This document shows, piece after piece, positions 28,857 through 38,605 of a stretch of DNA of 49,604 nt; the first letter of the stretch is position 1, and each line of letters starts with the position of its first letter. The DNA comes from a virus, in IMG/VR virus record IMGVR_UViG_3300042507_007719, positions 1 through 49,604 of that record, one strand, 5' to 3'. The translations under genes and the position numbers were made by a program. Below the pieces are notes generated by a model. That model had not been told where the DNA came from. It ran no database searches and worked only from the letters and a program-made list of their open reading frames with translations.

Positions 28857-31595
28857 GTGCGCTCCTTGTATTATGCCAATTTGCAGACTCGGCGACCGGC
28901 CAGCAGTATAGGGGGCGGCGAAGTCACGGTTCCTAGTCTGTTGGCCGGACAACAGTGGCAGATTGCGCTGCGCTTTACCGATGCTGCGGATGGCCAGTTC
29001 GGAGAGATCCGTCCCCCGGTGCGCAGTTTGCGGGCCTCGCTTGGACCGGTGGATGCGCGACCGGCAGCGGGTAGCTTTCGTTTGCAGGTAGGTTTGGGTA
29101 ATTCGACAAGTGCCAACACGACAGCAGTCTTGCCTGCCAATGCCACGGCAGTTCAGGTGGCGGCGGCGCTGAATGGGTTGGCAGGCGCAGGCGGAGACTA
29201 TTCGGTGGATTTCGATGCTGGATCTTACCTGATCCGGCGCGCTGGCGGGCAGATGGTGACTTTGACCGCGAGGCAGAATGTCTTGCGTCCGATCAGCGCG
29301 GTGCGAGTGAGGCCTTATCAAGTGGATGGCGCCTGGGTGCACGAGGTGCGCTTGATCCAAGCGCCTTATGCTTTTGCCGACAATGCGGCGCAAGCATTAC
29401 CGACACCGCCTTACGTGCAGACGCTGGTGGATGGCTACACTTCGCCGGACAACACGTGGAAGATCAACGAGGTGCAGCAGTTGATCTTACCAGCGGAGTT
29501 CCGGTCTACTTACCGGCTGACTTTCAATTATGCAGGCGGCGTGGCCAACACGGGGTTGCCGCGCAAAACACGGGTGCTGGGGATCGAGGACGGCGCCGAG
29601 GAGTTGCAGGCGGCGATCAATGAAATTCTCAAGGATTTGGGGGGCTACGACGGCGAGGTGGAGGTGGCCAACCCAACCAGCAATGTGGCGCGCATCACTT
29701 TTGGCGGCAAGGCTTTGGACGGTGTCGATGTGCCGCCTTTGGGGGTGGAGGCGTTTCCGTTGCCGGGCGACGAGGGGGATTGGGTATTCACGTTAGACTT
29801 AAATCGCTCCGAGATGTGGGTGGCGCTGCGCGGGGCAGAATCGGTGACTGTGCCTTTCGAGGTGGAGGCGGATGTCTATATCGACCGCAACGATTTGAGT
29901 CAGGGGTGGACGACGATCAAGCTCTGGAGCGTGCCGGTGACGGTGACGCGGCCGTTGCTTTATGAGGGCCTAGCGGCGGCCCAGTCCATTGATTGGCTAA
30001 GGCCGATTTCGCCTCGCTCGTATGTGCCGTTCAATCCCGACCAGATCATAACCGGTCAGCAGCATTGGGTGGGGACGATCGGGTTTGGCGCGGCCAACAG
30101 TCCGGCTTATGGCACTGCGGTGAGCGTTGGTTTTGGCACGGCAGGGGGGGAGCAGATTTTCACGATCGACCATGATCTGAATACCGAGGCAGTGCATGTG
30201 ACGGTGCGAGAAAATGAAGCGCCTGGAGACATCGTTTCGCCGAAACGGGTGAGCGTGGACGGACCGAATAGTGTCTCTGTGGCCTTCGGCAGCGCCTTAT
30301 CGAGCGGTGAGGTTTACGGGGTGGTGATCACGAGCGCGGGACCGCGCAGTGTGTTCTTGGGGCACACGCACACGACGGCGCAAGTGACGGGGTTGGAGGA
30401 AATCATCGGGGCATTGGCCGAGCGCGTGCTGGCACTGGAGCGGCTGTTGCCGAGGAGTGGTGCAACGGAGAGCGGGATAAGTGATAAACCGGCTGAGACG
30501 TTGCTTCCGTGCGTTGGGGAAGTTTTGCCCGATTTAAGCACGTTGGATTTCCGATCGCCAACCGTGGCAAGCCAAACCTTTGCTACTCCAAAACAGGGAA
30601 TCCCGGCATCGGAACAGCTAAACCTAATTCCCAAAGCGCCGGAGGGAACGTCCGCGGCGCAACAGGAGAAGCAGGCGGAGGACGAAAAGGTCAAGCAAAA
30701 GGAGGATCCGGATGCGATGCCGCCGAATTTGTTGCTGCGCGCTCTGATTCCGGGCGTGGGAAGCACTGGCAAGCCCGCTCGCCCAGGGGGCAAAAACAAT
30801 GAGGGAGAGGTTGTTCCAGAGGTGCCAGAAGAGCCTGCAGCCCCGGCGCTCTTCCCGCCTCGTCGTGGATCAAAAATGCCCGTTTTGCTGCAAGCAGTGC
30901 AGAGTTCGGCGCCGGTCAATACGTCAGTGTTGCCCACGGGCACGGAGTTGGTCGATGGCAGGGTGTATCGCTACACGGGCAGCGAGGAGTTTTTCGTGCC
31001 GGGCGATCTGGGGCGGCCGACTCTGAAGCTGCCGTCGCAGGGCGTGTTTGCCTACAAGCAGGGGCAGTTTTACCGAGTGCGAAGTGAGGGTGGCAGTGTG
31101 TATTATCCGGTGGAGTTCGAGCGCGAGCTGTGGCGCGTGCATCTTTCGGCACAGCAGATGCCAGAGGGTGCAACGCTGACGATCGGGGGGGAACTGAGGT
31201 ATCGCCTCTTGGGAGAGTTTTTCGATGCGGTGCTGGCCAAGCAGGCGCCGCTGGATTTGGCAGCGCAATACATGCTCTACGTCGAGGCGTTGGAGTTGGA
31301 GGAGGGTGGGGCGCTAGGTGCGGTAAAGCGCACGACCACTCTTGCGGCAACACAGGTGATCGTTTCGCCCGTGCTGAAATCCTTCCGCTGGAGGCTGGCT
31401 GTCACGCGGGACGCGGCGGGGTTGGCCTCGAGTTTCACGGCCTTTTCGACGACCACTTCGGCAAGCGGATTCTCCGCGCCGTTCATTTTGCGGATGCGTT
31501 TGGGCGGCTTTGACATCGACGATATGGCGTCGGATGTGGTGAGGGGCCAAGTGGCTCTGATTATGCCCCCGACCCGGGCAGAGGTAGCACTATGA
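28857..31595 (+). CDS. Large tail/receptor-binding protein, 912 aa
   Basis: The GTG start at 28857 follows TTGACA by 15 nt. The protein is beta-rich throughout (for example LAGQQWQIALRFTDAADG, YSVDFDAGSYLIRRAGGQMV). Near residues 502-535 it has GHTHTTAQVTG followed by a coiled coil (LEEIIGALAERVLALERLL). This is the trimerisation pattern of phage fibres. A Lys/Glu/Pro linker at about 590-680 joins a C-terminal domain (residues 680-912) that ends FILRMRLGGFDIDDMASDV. The end resembles the end of the next gene, suggesting a duplication. It is probably a baseplate-upper or fibre protein. It is coupled by ATGA to the next gene. Confidence 0.75.
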   Translation: MRSLYYANLQTRRPASSIGGGEVTVPSLLAGQQWQIALRFTDAADGQFGEIRPPVRSLRASLGPVDARPAAGSFRLQVGLGNSTSANTTAVLPANATAVQVAAALNGLAGAGGDYSVDFDAGSYLIRRAGGQMVTLTARQNVLRPISAVRVRPYQVDGAWVHEVRLIQAPYAFADNAAQALPTPPYVQTLVDGYTSPDNTWKINEVQQLILPAEFRSTYRLTFNYAGGVANTGLPRKTRVLGIEDGAEELQAAINEILKDLGGYDGEVEVANPTSNVARITFGGKALDGVDVPPLGVEAFPLPGDEGDWVFTLDLNRSEMWVALRGAESVTVPFEVEADVYIDRNDLSQGWTTIKLWSVPVTVTRPLLYEGLAAAQSIDWLRPISPRSYVPFNPDQIITGQQHWVGTIGFGAANSPAYGTAVSVGFGTAGGEQIFTIDHDLNTEAVHVTVRENEAPGDIVSPKRVSVDGPNSVSVAFGSALSSGEVYGVVITSAGPRSVFLGHTHTTAQVTGLEEIIGALAERVLALERLLPRSGATESGISDKPAETLLPCVGEVLPDLSTLDFRSPTVASQTFATPKQGIPASEQLNLIPKAPEGTSAAQQEKQAEDEKVKQKEDPDAMPPNLLLRALIPGVGSTGKPARPGGKNNEGEVVPEVPEEPAAPALFPPRRGSKMPVLLQAVQSSAPVNTSVLPTGTELVDGRVYRYTGSEEFFVPGDLGRPTLKLPSQGVFAYKQGQFYRVRSEGGSVYYPVEFERELWRVHLSAQQMPEGATLTIGGELRYRLLGEFFDAVLAKQAPLDLAAQYMLYVEALELEEGGALGAVKRTTTLAATQVIVSPVLKSFRWRLAVTRDAAGLASSFTAFSTTTSASGFSAPFILRMRLGGFDIDDMASDVVRGQVALIMPPTRAEVAL

Positions 31596-32395
31596 TTATT
31601 TCAGCGATCGAGAAGATTGAAGCATTGCCGGTGCCGCCGCTGGGCTTCCTGCCGGCATTACACGATGCGACGTTGACGACGTTTGTCGGAACCACGCTGG
31701 TCACAGGCACAGCCGTTGCCTCCACATTGCCCAGCGCGGACCAGCATGCCAATCAAGTGTTTTTGGTCACGGACGCGGACATTACGGCGCCGAGTTATGA
31801 GTCTTGGCCAGCGCAGACGATTGCCAAGACCACGCATGTGGGGTCGGACGGAAGATTTTGGTATCCGGTGGTGCCTTACGGAACGACGAACACCTACTAC
31901 CCCAAGGCCTTCGAGCGGACTCTTTACACGATTGCTTTTACTCCGTCGTCTTTGCCTTTGAGGCTACAATGGGAGCTACTGCGGGAATACAGCTTCCGAC
32001 TTTTCAACAACAACACGGATGTGGTGTGGAATATCGTGTGGGAGTTTGGTGACAGGATTGCGGAGACATCCCCAGCCCCGGTTGGCCCGAACATCAAGGC
32101 TTACTCGTGGCGGCGGCCTCTCTTGGACGAGCAAATTCCGATCACCGATGTGCTAACCAAGAATATTTTCGGCATCAGCTTGCGTAAGATCGACTACACA
32201 CAAGCGGGAGCACCGGTGTATGAGTCGACTATCGAGCGGTATGGGAGGCGATTGGCAGCGTCGAGCGCGCAGTTGCCTTTGACGGAACACTTTGTCCTGC
32301 GGCTGCGCTTATCGTCGTTCGACACCCTGGACTATGTGACGAGTCCGCGGGGTTACGTGGCCTATTTGGTCGATGTCGTGAAAGCTAAGGAGTAA
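31592..32395 (+). CDS. Tail-associated protein, paralogue of the 28857 C-terminus, 267 aa
   Basis: The ATG at 31592 overlaps the upstream stop. It has IISAIEKIEALPVPPLGFLP, FWYPVVPYGTTNTYYPKAFE, LPLRLQWELLREYSFRLFN, and ends FVLRLRLSSFDTLDYVTSPR. The last element matches FILRMRLGGFDIDDMASDVV of the previous gene. The two domains are probably related copies of a fibre or baseplate domain. Function in adhesion is inferred from position. Confidence 0.65.
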   Translation: MIISAIEKIEALPVPPLGFLPALHDATLTTFVGTTLVTGTAVASTLPSADQHANQVFLVTDADITAPSYESWPAQTIAKTTHVGSDGRFWYPVVPYGTTNTYYPKAFERTLYTIAFTPSSLPLRLQWELLREYSFRLFNNNTDVVWNIVWEFGDRIAETSPAPVGPNIKAYSWRRPLLDEQIPITDVLTKNIFGISLRKIDYTQAGAPVYESTIERYGRRLAASSAQLPLTEHFVLRLRLSSFDTLDYVTSPRGYVAYLVDVVKAKE

Positions 32396-32397
32396 TT

Positions 32398-35300
32398 ATG
32401 CCACTGACTCCGGTAACTAATGTCGCGGTGGGAACGCTGACGCGGACTACGAAGTTTGGGTCTTTTGATTACCGGTATGGACGCAGTGACCGATCTTTAA
32501 CAATACTGAATCAGAGCTTGCCCGTGCAGCTAGATTACGAGGCGACGATTACTTGGACAAATAACGAGTCGCAAAACCACTTTGTTGAGATTAGGACGAG
32601 CGGAACTGGTGCGCCGGAAACAGTCCAACTAGCGCCACGCGGAGCGCGGTCGATAAGGATTCCAATACAGAATTGGAAGTCGGCTGACAACTCCACGGCA
32701 AGCCGCACAGTCTCGATTAGCGTCAATTTGAAAACTGCCACAGAAGAGTCTGCCGTGACTACTGTGACGCGCACGATTTCGCTAAATGAGGTAGGGAGCA
32801 TTCCGAGCGACCCGAGTTTGTTTGCCGTGGAATTCGCAGCCGGAACTCCCTTAGCGGGTTCGTTGAAGCTTCCTCCGCATAGCGGATTGCGATCGGGCGA
32901 CTTGCTATTTTACGGGAACTTGAGTTTTACTAATCTTGGGACAACACCGATTATTACGGCTTTTGGAAAATCGGCGCCCGATGCCCGTCTGTGGGGACTG
33001 CAACGGTTTTTTGCATACGATGATGAAGTGGTGCCAGTAGGCCCGGTGGCGGATAGAAGCGGCATCAATCAAGTTACAGGGCTTTCTACGCCGAGCTTTT
33101 TTAGCCAAAGCGGGCATTTAGGGTTGGTGGACCAAGGGTTTTATCGCGCGCGCGGGATATTTACGTTGGCTTCTGCTCCTTCGCTCGTTCTTGCGGGTGC
33201 GCCGGTTTCCCCGCCATTCGGCTTGCCACCGGGCGTAACTTTTATTAGCGAGTGGGTAGTCTCCATCGGCGGGGGTCAGTATGCGGCCATTCCCACGCCG
33301 CGCGTTTGGACTAATACAGAAATAACCGTTGAAAGAGAGACTATTTTTGAATATTGGCGTAATGGTCTTCCTGTTCCTCGGATTACTTCCCCTGCAAATG
33401 TCTCGGTCAATGTCGGAGATAATGTTTTTTATACGCTGACCGCAGAAAGTCCCGTGGGAGTGGATAGTTTTGCGGTGAATTTTGGCACGACGACGGGACT
33501 GAGTTACAATAGCATAACGCGTCGCGTTACTGGTATTTTGACAACTTCAGGGGTGCGCACGTTTACGGTAAGCGCGTCCAACGAATTTGGAACCGTGACG
33601 CAGACCGTTACGGTCAACGTAGGCGTGGTGGTTCCGGTAATCACGAGTGCTGTGCAGGTATCCGCCGTCGCGGGGACTCCCTTTACGTATCAGTTCAGTG
33701 CGACGAATGCCACGACCTTCTCGGTAAATCTGAACGGTGTTCCGGGGATTTCCTACGACTCCTCGACGCGGCGGATCACGGGTGCTTTCACCTCTGGAGG
33801 AATCAAATCCATCACTTTGACTGCGAGCAACGCAGACGCCACAACTACCCAAACGCTCAATGTGTCGGTGGCTGTGGTTGCTCCGGTATTCACCAGCGCG
33901 CTTACGGCTGACAATATTGCGGGATTGCCTTTCAGCTACACGTTAGCGGCGCGCGATGCGACCGACTACAGCGTGTCTTTTGGCACGACTGCGGGGCTGA
34001 CGTATGATTCGGCCACTCGGACGATCTCAGGCGTCCTGACTGCCGGGGGCGCTTACAACGTAAGCATGACGGCCTCGAATCCATACGCCTCGAAGACCGA
34101 GACATTGGTGATCACGGCAAGGGTGGTTGCGCCGTTGATCGGGCGGTATGTGGGGGTGGCGAGTCTAACGCGCTCGGGGACCGTGGCGACGGCGGTGTGT
34201 AGCGGCAATCACGGTCTATCGGTGGGAGCCTTGGTGAACATCGTGGGGGCGTCTATTAGCGCTTACAATGGGACATTTACCATCACGGGCGTGCCTGCGT
34301 CCAATTCCTTGCAATACACGGTAAGCGGATCGCCTGCGACTCCGGCGGTGGCGGCGACGCCGGATGGGATCTTGGCGGGGCCGGGCGCTCTGACTCTGGC
34401 GGCACGTGCGGGGGATGATTTCAACTATGAAATCATCGCGACGAATGCGACGAACACGGCGGTGGAGTTCGGGACTTCGACGGGACTTGCGTATTCGCCG
34501 CAGACGAGGCTCATCACGGGAGCGTTTACGTCGGTGACTCCGGTGCAAGCGCTCCGGCTGACGGCAAGCAATCCACTGGCCAACACGACGCGGGAGTTAA
34601 CGGTCAATGTGACAATCCCGCAACCGAGGGTGACGAGTGCCTTGCAAGTGCGGGCGATCACGGGACAGCCGTTTTCTTATGTGCTCAATACGGTGGATGC
34701 GACGAGTGTGGCGGTGAGTTTCGGAACGGCCCTCGGCCTGACTTACAATGCGACTAATCGCACTCTATCCGGTGTCTTCGCGGAAAGTTTGGCGGGGCAG
34801 CAGGTGATCGACATTGCCTTGGCCAACGAGTTTGCCAGCAACAGCCAGCAGTTGTTGATCAACGTGGAAATTCCACGGTTGCAAGATCCGAAAAATGTCG
34901 CGGTGAGTTTGCTGCATCGTGTGTGGGCGGCTCCCGGCAGGCAGACGACGGTGTATGGCAGCGAATTGGTGCCGCCGAACAAGTTTGATCTGTATGGATT
35001 GGTCACGTGGGAGAATACGGAGCCTCGCACGCACAACGTCATTTTGACGGTGGCGGGTCGCCGCACGACGAGACCCTCGGGGAGCACTTCGGCGCTGGTC
35101 TATCTGGCCTCGTGGACTGCACCGGAGGTGGCGGCGAAGACAGTCAACATCGGAGTGCAGTTGACCGGGACGGAGTTCAGTTCGACCTTGGTGACAAGTA
35201 ATGTGTCCGTGAATGCGGCGGCGGCGGCGGAGTTCACCGGGGAGTTGGCGGTTCGCTCCGATGCGAATTTCGACCCGGCTAATGCCTTGCTGGTGCCCGG

Positions 35301-36948
35301 ATGGAATGGCGCATTGGACCGGAATCCGGCGACGTATCTGAATCAAGTTTACATCGAATATACCCCACCCGATCAGTTTCTCTTTTTGCGCCGAGGTGAT
35401 GAGGCGGATCGTTTCCTTGCTCAAAATCCCGGTGCATTTGAAGCATGGAATCAGCCTCGCGGCAGCGGCGCGCTGCTGATTCAAGTTCCGGGAAAACTAA
35501 CAGCAGGCGCGGAGGTATCAACAAGCGGCACAGACGAGCTTGGCAAGGTAACTTACGATTTGTCTGATGAAGTTGTCTCTGGGGACTATTATTTTACTTC
35601 GGTGGAGCAGCGGGCCTTGGATTTGCCGGGGCGATTGATCGGCGGCGCGGTCTATCGCGCGGAACTGAGGGTGGCGACGGGTGCTGTGCTGCCCAAGAGT
35701 TCAACCTACCAGATTACTTGGGAGGGGCTTAGCGGCACGCGCCGTATTCCGCCCCAATATGTCACGCGGCAGCACTACAATGTGGCCATGATTGCGCAAG
35801 GGGTGTCGGAGTTGCCGCTGGGCACGGCCTTGAGCAAGTCGCTGTTTTTCACGGCTCCGGCTTTGACGGTGCCGTTCACCGCAACCGGGCCTTCGGGCGC
35901 GTTTGCCATCAATCGCCCGGCGCGCATTCCCTTGGTTGCTTCGCGGCGGGCAACTTGGACGATCGACTCGATTCAAGCCGCCAATGGCTCGGCGGCAAAC
36001 TTGCCGGAGTTTGGCATCGAGTATGATCCGCCGGTCTTCGGCACTTCGGGACCGGAGCGCGCCTACTTGGTGGGCTCGCCAAGCACGGCGGGGGTGTTTC
36101 GCTTTAACATGACGGCGCGCAGCGGAAGCGAAAATGCTTCGGCAACAGGGACAGTATCGCTTGTGGCGAGTTTGCCACGCACGACGATCTCAACCAATAG
36201 CACGATTACCCGTGACGGCTGGAAGGCGAAGGTCGGTGATGAGCTAAGTCTCGCTTTCAGTTCCAACCCGCCCACATCGCTGTGGACGGCCACGGGACTG
36301 CCACCGGGAGTGCGGCTGAATCAAGACGGAACGATCATCGGAAGATTTACGAAAGGGGGCAATTATCTGGCGACAATCTCTGCTCAAGGCATTGGAACAT
36401 CGCCGTATGACCCGTCACTGCCGACGACGATAAAGTTCACGATCGAGGCGGGTAGCGTGGCCTTGGAGGATTATTCAGCAGCGGGTCGCTCGCCGTGGCT
36501 TTTGTCGGAGTGGCAACTGATCGACCTGCACGTGCTGGCCCGGAGCCGGGAGGTGCAGAGCACGATGTTCGAGGGCGGGGCATTGCGGATCAAGGTGGGT
36601 GATGCCTTGAACTTCGGCATCTTTTTCGTGGATGCGGCGGACAATGTGTTTGAGCTTGCTCCGTCTCGTCTGCGTTTGACGATTCGCAAGGCGGATAATC
36701 TGGATGATCTGATGATCTTCAAGGGCGCGGAACCACCAGTCGCGGTGGAAAGCAACTTCCAGACTTACTATGAACTCAACGTGGTAACAGGAAGTCGGGA
36801 GCGTGAAGTGGCACTGGAATGGGCGGAGGAGAATGAAAAGAACGAGCCGCTGAAATGCGTGGCTGACCTTGATTGGGTGAAGGATGGTAAGAACTACAGT
36901 TCGCGCACGTTCCCGGTGATCTTGGAGTTGGATGTGACCAGACCGTAG
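32398..36948 (+). CDS. Multi-Ig-like adhesin/tail fibre, 1516 aa
   Basis: The start ATG at 32398 lies 2 nt after the upstream stop. Five Ig-like (He_PIG-type) modules follow one another at about residues 325-410, 413-495, 496-577, 661-742 and 742-828. Each carries a core like NFGTTTGLSYNSITRRVTG. A different insert (IGRYVGVASLTRSGTVATAV and on) lies at about 578-655 between modules three and four. After residue 830 the protein is beta-rich with no clear repeats. The last 160 residues (LSEWQLIDLHVLARSREVQ and on) are duplicated as the 36953-37711 protein. It is a host-recognition or adhesion protein on the tail. Long Ig arrays in phages bind carbohydrate or host surface. Confidence 0.8.
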   Translation: MPLTPVTNVAVGTLTRTTKFGSFDYRYGRSDRSLTILNQSLPVQLDYEATITWTNNESQNHFVEIRTSGTGAPETVQLAPRGARSIRIPIQNWKSADNSTASRTVSISVNLKTATEESAVTTVTRTISLNEVGSIPSDPSLFAVEFAAGTPLAGSLKLPPHSGLRSGDLLFYGNLSFTNLGTTPIITAFGKSAPDARLWGLQRFFAYDDEVVPVGPVADRSGINQVTGLSTPSFFSQSGHLGLVDQGFYRARGIFTLASAPSLVLAGAPVSPPFGLPPGVTFISEWVVSIGGGQYAAIPTPRVWTNTEITVERETIFEYWRNGLPVPRITSPANVSVNVGDNVFYTLTAESPVGVDSFAVNFGTTTGLSYNSITRRVTGILTTSGVRTFTVSASNEFGTVTQTVTVNVGVVVPVITSAVQVSAVAGTPFTYQFSATNATTFSVNLNGVPGISYDSSTRRITGAFTSGGIKSITLTASNADATTTQTLNVSVAVVAPVFTSALTADNIAGLPFSYTLAARDATDYSVSFGTTAGLTYDSATRTISGVLTAGGAYNVSMTASNPYASKTETLVITARVVAPLIGRYVGVASLTRSGTVATAVCSGNHGLSVGALVNIVGASISAYNGTFTITGVPASNSLQYTVSGSPATPAVAATPDGILAGPGALTLAARAGDDFNYEIIATNATNTAVEFGTSTGLAYSPQTRLITGAFTSVTPVQALRLTASNPLANTTRELTVNVTIPQPRVTSALQVRAITGQPFSYVLNTVDATSVAVSFGTALGLTYNATNRTLSGVFAESLAGQQVIDIALANEFASNSQQLLINVEIPRLQDPKNVAVSLLHRVWAAPGRQTTVYGSELVPPNKFDLYGLVTWENTEPRTHNVILTVAGRRTTRPSGSTSALVYLASWTAPEVAAKTVNIGVQLTGTEFSSTLVTSNVSVNAAAAAEFTGELAVRSDANFDPANALLVPGWNGALDRNPATYLNQVYIEYTPPDQFLFLRRGDEADRFLAQNPGAFEAWNQPRGSGALLIQVPGKLTAGAEVSTSGTDELGKVTYDLSDEVVSGDYYFTSVEQRALDLPGRLIGGAVYRAELRVATGAVLPKSSTYQITWEGLSGTRRIPPQYVTRQHYNVAMIAQGVSELPLGTALSKSLFFTAPALTVPFTATGPSGAFAINRPARIPLVASRRATWTIDSIQAANGSAANLPEFGIEYDPPVFGTSGPERAYLVGSPSTAGVFRFNMTARSGSENASATGTVSLVASLPRTTISTNSTITRDGWKAKVGDELSLAFSSNPPTSLWTATGLPPGVRLNQDGTIIGRFTKGGNYLATISAQGIGTSPYDPSLPTTIKFTIEAGSVALEDYSAAGRSPWLLSEWQLIDLHVLARSREVQSTMFEGGALRIKVGDALNFGIFFVDAADNVFELAPSRLRLTIRKADNLDDLMIFKGAEPPVAVESNFQTYYELNVVTGSREREVALEWAEENEKNEPLKCVADLDWVKDGKNYSSRTFPVILELDVTRP

Positions 36949-36952
36949 CGCC

Positions 36953-37711
36953 ATGAACGAATCTGCCGTCGATCGGGTGCCTTGGATTGGGGCCAGATGG
37001 GATCTGTTGGATTTGCAGGTGTTGCTGCGCGGGGGGCTGGTGCAGGGCACGCTGTTGGAGAATGGGACGCTGCGATTGCGGGAGGGCGACAGCTTTCGGT
37101 TGGCGGTGTTTTTCGTCAACGGGCTTGATCAGGTCGTGGATCCCGCGCCTTCGCAGGTGAGGTTCTCGATCCGGGCCGCGAACAATGTCGATGAATTGCT
37201 GACCATGGCGCTCCAACCGGCGGTAGCGCAAAGCGAGGAGGGGATGCCGTATTTTTTGTTTGAGCCGAACGTGGCCCGGTTGGGAGGTGCGGCGACGGAA
37301 TTGATGGATGGGCAGAATGAGTTGCGCTGCGTGGCTGATGTGGATTGGACGGTGGGCGGCAAGATTTACAGTTCGGCTTCTTTTCCGGTGTTGTTTGAGT
37401 TTGGGCTGACGACTCAGGAGGAGGTGAAAAACATCACCACCCGCCCGACGACACCGACAAAACCGACTACTCCGACGACACCGACGACACCGACAAATCC
37501 GACGACACCGACGACACCAACGCCGCCGCAACCGCCTCCTCTGCCGCCATCGCCTCCCGGCTTGGATGAGGGGGCGATACGGGCATTGTTTGATCAATGG
37601 CTGTTGGAAGTGTTGCCGGTGGAGGAAGGGTTTCTTTATGTGCGCAACGGCGAGATTACGGATGCGGTGCCGGGCACGGATTGCAGCACGGGGGAGCAAT
37701 GGACGCCGTAA
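36953..37711 (+). CDS. Paralogue of the adhesin C-terminal domain with Thr/Pro stalk, 252 aa
   Basis: The ATG at 36953 lies just after the upstream stop. Residues 15-160 (RWDLLDLQVLLRGGLVQGTL, FVNGLDQVVDPAPSQVRFSI) match WQLIDLHVLARSREVQSTMF and FVDAADNVFELAPSRLRLTI at the end of the 1516-residue protein. Gene duplication is clear. A Thr/Pro stalk (TPTTPTTPTNPTTPTTPTP) at residues 165-200, encoded by tandem CCGACGACA units, leads to a small C-terminal domain (LFDQWLLEVLPVEEGFLYVR). It is probably a tail spike or fibre subunit whose stalk length can vary. Confidence 0.7.
   Translation: MNESAVDRVPWIGARWDLLDLQVLLRGGLVQGTLLENGTLRLREGDSFRLAVFFVNGLDQVVDPAPSQVRFSIRAANNVDELLTMALQPAVAQSEEGMPYFLFEPNVARLGGAATELMDGQNELRCVADVDWTVGGKIYSSASFPVLFEFGLTTQEEVKNITTRPTTPTKPTTPTTPTTPTNPTTPTTPTPPQPPPLPPSPPGLDEGAIRALFDQWLLEVLPVEEGFLYVRNGEITDAVPGTDCSTGEQWTP
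37445..37519 (+). repeat. 9-bp microsatellite encoding a Thr/Pro stalk
   Basis: Imperfect tandem copies of CCGACGACA over about 75 bp inside the 36953-37711 gene. Such tracts can gain or lose units by slippage, and nine bases keep the frame. Confidence 0.8.
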
Positions 37712-38250
37712 AAGTATGCGCGGTTCCAAGCGCGCGAGTGCCGATTGTGGGCGGACGAGTTTTGATCGGGCGCTGTAATCCGGTCATCAACGGCGATTTT
37801 CGCGATCTCACGGGATTGGTTGCTCGGCCCGACGGATGGTATGGTGGAATGCCTGCTGGGTGGGTGGGGCGGGCGGGACAAATCTTTGCGGTGAAAACAT
37901 TTGGCCAGACATTTTTTGCCAATTTGCACGTTCTTACGAGAGAGACCGGCGTGTTTTTTCGACAGGATGTTGGACGCAGTTGTTGCGGAAGAGTTTCTCT
38001 GCGGTTTTACGTGGACAATCCTTACAACAATGCCCTTTACGGAGACTATAGCCTGACTTACCAAATCATTGCCGATGGCGCGGTGGCGGCGAGCGAGGTG
38101 GTAAGTGGCGGCAGAAATGCACCCCGCACGGTAACATTGCAGGCTCAGGTCAAGGCGGGAGCGCCAATCGCCATCGCTTTCTGCAAGGGCGCGCTCAACC
38201 ACGCGATGGGGATCACCGACGTGTCGATGGTCGGGGTGGTGCGTGATTGA
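37699..38250 (+). CDS. Carbohydrate-binding-like tail protein, copy A, 183 aa
   Basis: I chose the ATG at 37699 (MDAVKVCAVPSARVPIVGGR), overlapping the upstream gene by 13 nt. The segment CNPVINGDFRDLTGLV starts a jelly-roll pattern typical of CBM4/9-like sugar-binding domains, with GWYGGMPAGWVGRAGQIF, FANLHVLTRETGVFFRQDV and a C-terminal LQAQVKAGAPIAIAFCKGAL. The gene at 40081-40602 is a diverged copy (ERVVNGDFSNVSGM, YYANLQGLTRSPVEAGELL, VTLTASNVPAGHVVRINFWK). It is probably a fibre-tip or receptor-binding domain. The TGA lies inside TTGACA at 38247-38252. Confidence 0.7.
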   Translation: MDAVKVCAVPSARVPIVGGRVLIGRCNPVINGDFRDLTGLVARPDGWYGGMPAGWVGRAGQIFAVKTFGQTFFANLHVLTRETGVFFRQDVGRSCCGRVSLRFYVDNPYNNALYGDYSLTYQIIADGAVAASEVVSGGRNAPRTVTLQAQVKAGAPIAIAFCKGALNHAMGITDVSMVGVVRD

Positions 38251-38252
38251 CA
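38247..38252 (+). promoter_or_regulatory. TTGACA element, 16 nt before ATG 38269
   Basis: The upstream TGA lies inside the hexamer (38248-38250). Confidence 0.6.
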
Positions 38253-38268
38253 CCTGCGGCAAGGGCAG

Positions 38269-38601
38269 ATGATAGCGAGAGACATCATAATTCCCCGCCG
38301 CAGTGATTTTGTGTTCGAGGCGCATTTCAAAACTGGATCCGCGCCGCTAAATGTGGGTGGGTGGAAGTTTTGGTTCACGGCCAAGAGATCGCTCGATGAT
38401 CTGGATGAGGCGGCGATCTTTCAAAAGGTGGCGGCCCCATCCATGGGCACCAGTGTTTCGTTTCACATCAACGAGAACGATACGGCCGAGGCAGGAGAGT
38501 TCTTTTACGACTTCAAGGCGCTGAGCCCGGCTGGATATGGTGCGCCGCTGCAAGGCGGTGCCTTGAGTATCCCGCCCGTGGTGACATTGGCGGCAAGCTA
38601 A
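38269..38601 (+). CDS. Small Ig-fold baseplate-like protein, 110 aa
   Basis: Frame MIARDIIIPRRSDFVFEAHF, then WKFWFTAKRSLDDLDEAAIF and FHINENDTAEAGEFFYDFKA. It is a small all-beta domain with the DF-FEAHF and FTAK pattern of BppU/DUF2479-like N-terminal domains, which attach fibres to the baseplate. Length and position (before the next fibre) fit. The ATG at 38269 follows TTGACA by 16 nt. Confidence 0.6.
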   Translation: MIARDIIIPRRSDFVFEAHFKTGSAPLNVGGWKFWFTAKRSLDDLDEAAIFQKVAAPSMGTSVSFHINENDTAEAGEFFYDFKALSPAGYGAPLQGGALSIPPVVTLAAS

Positions 38602-38605
38602 ATCC

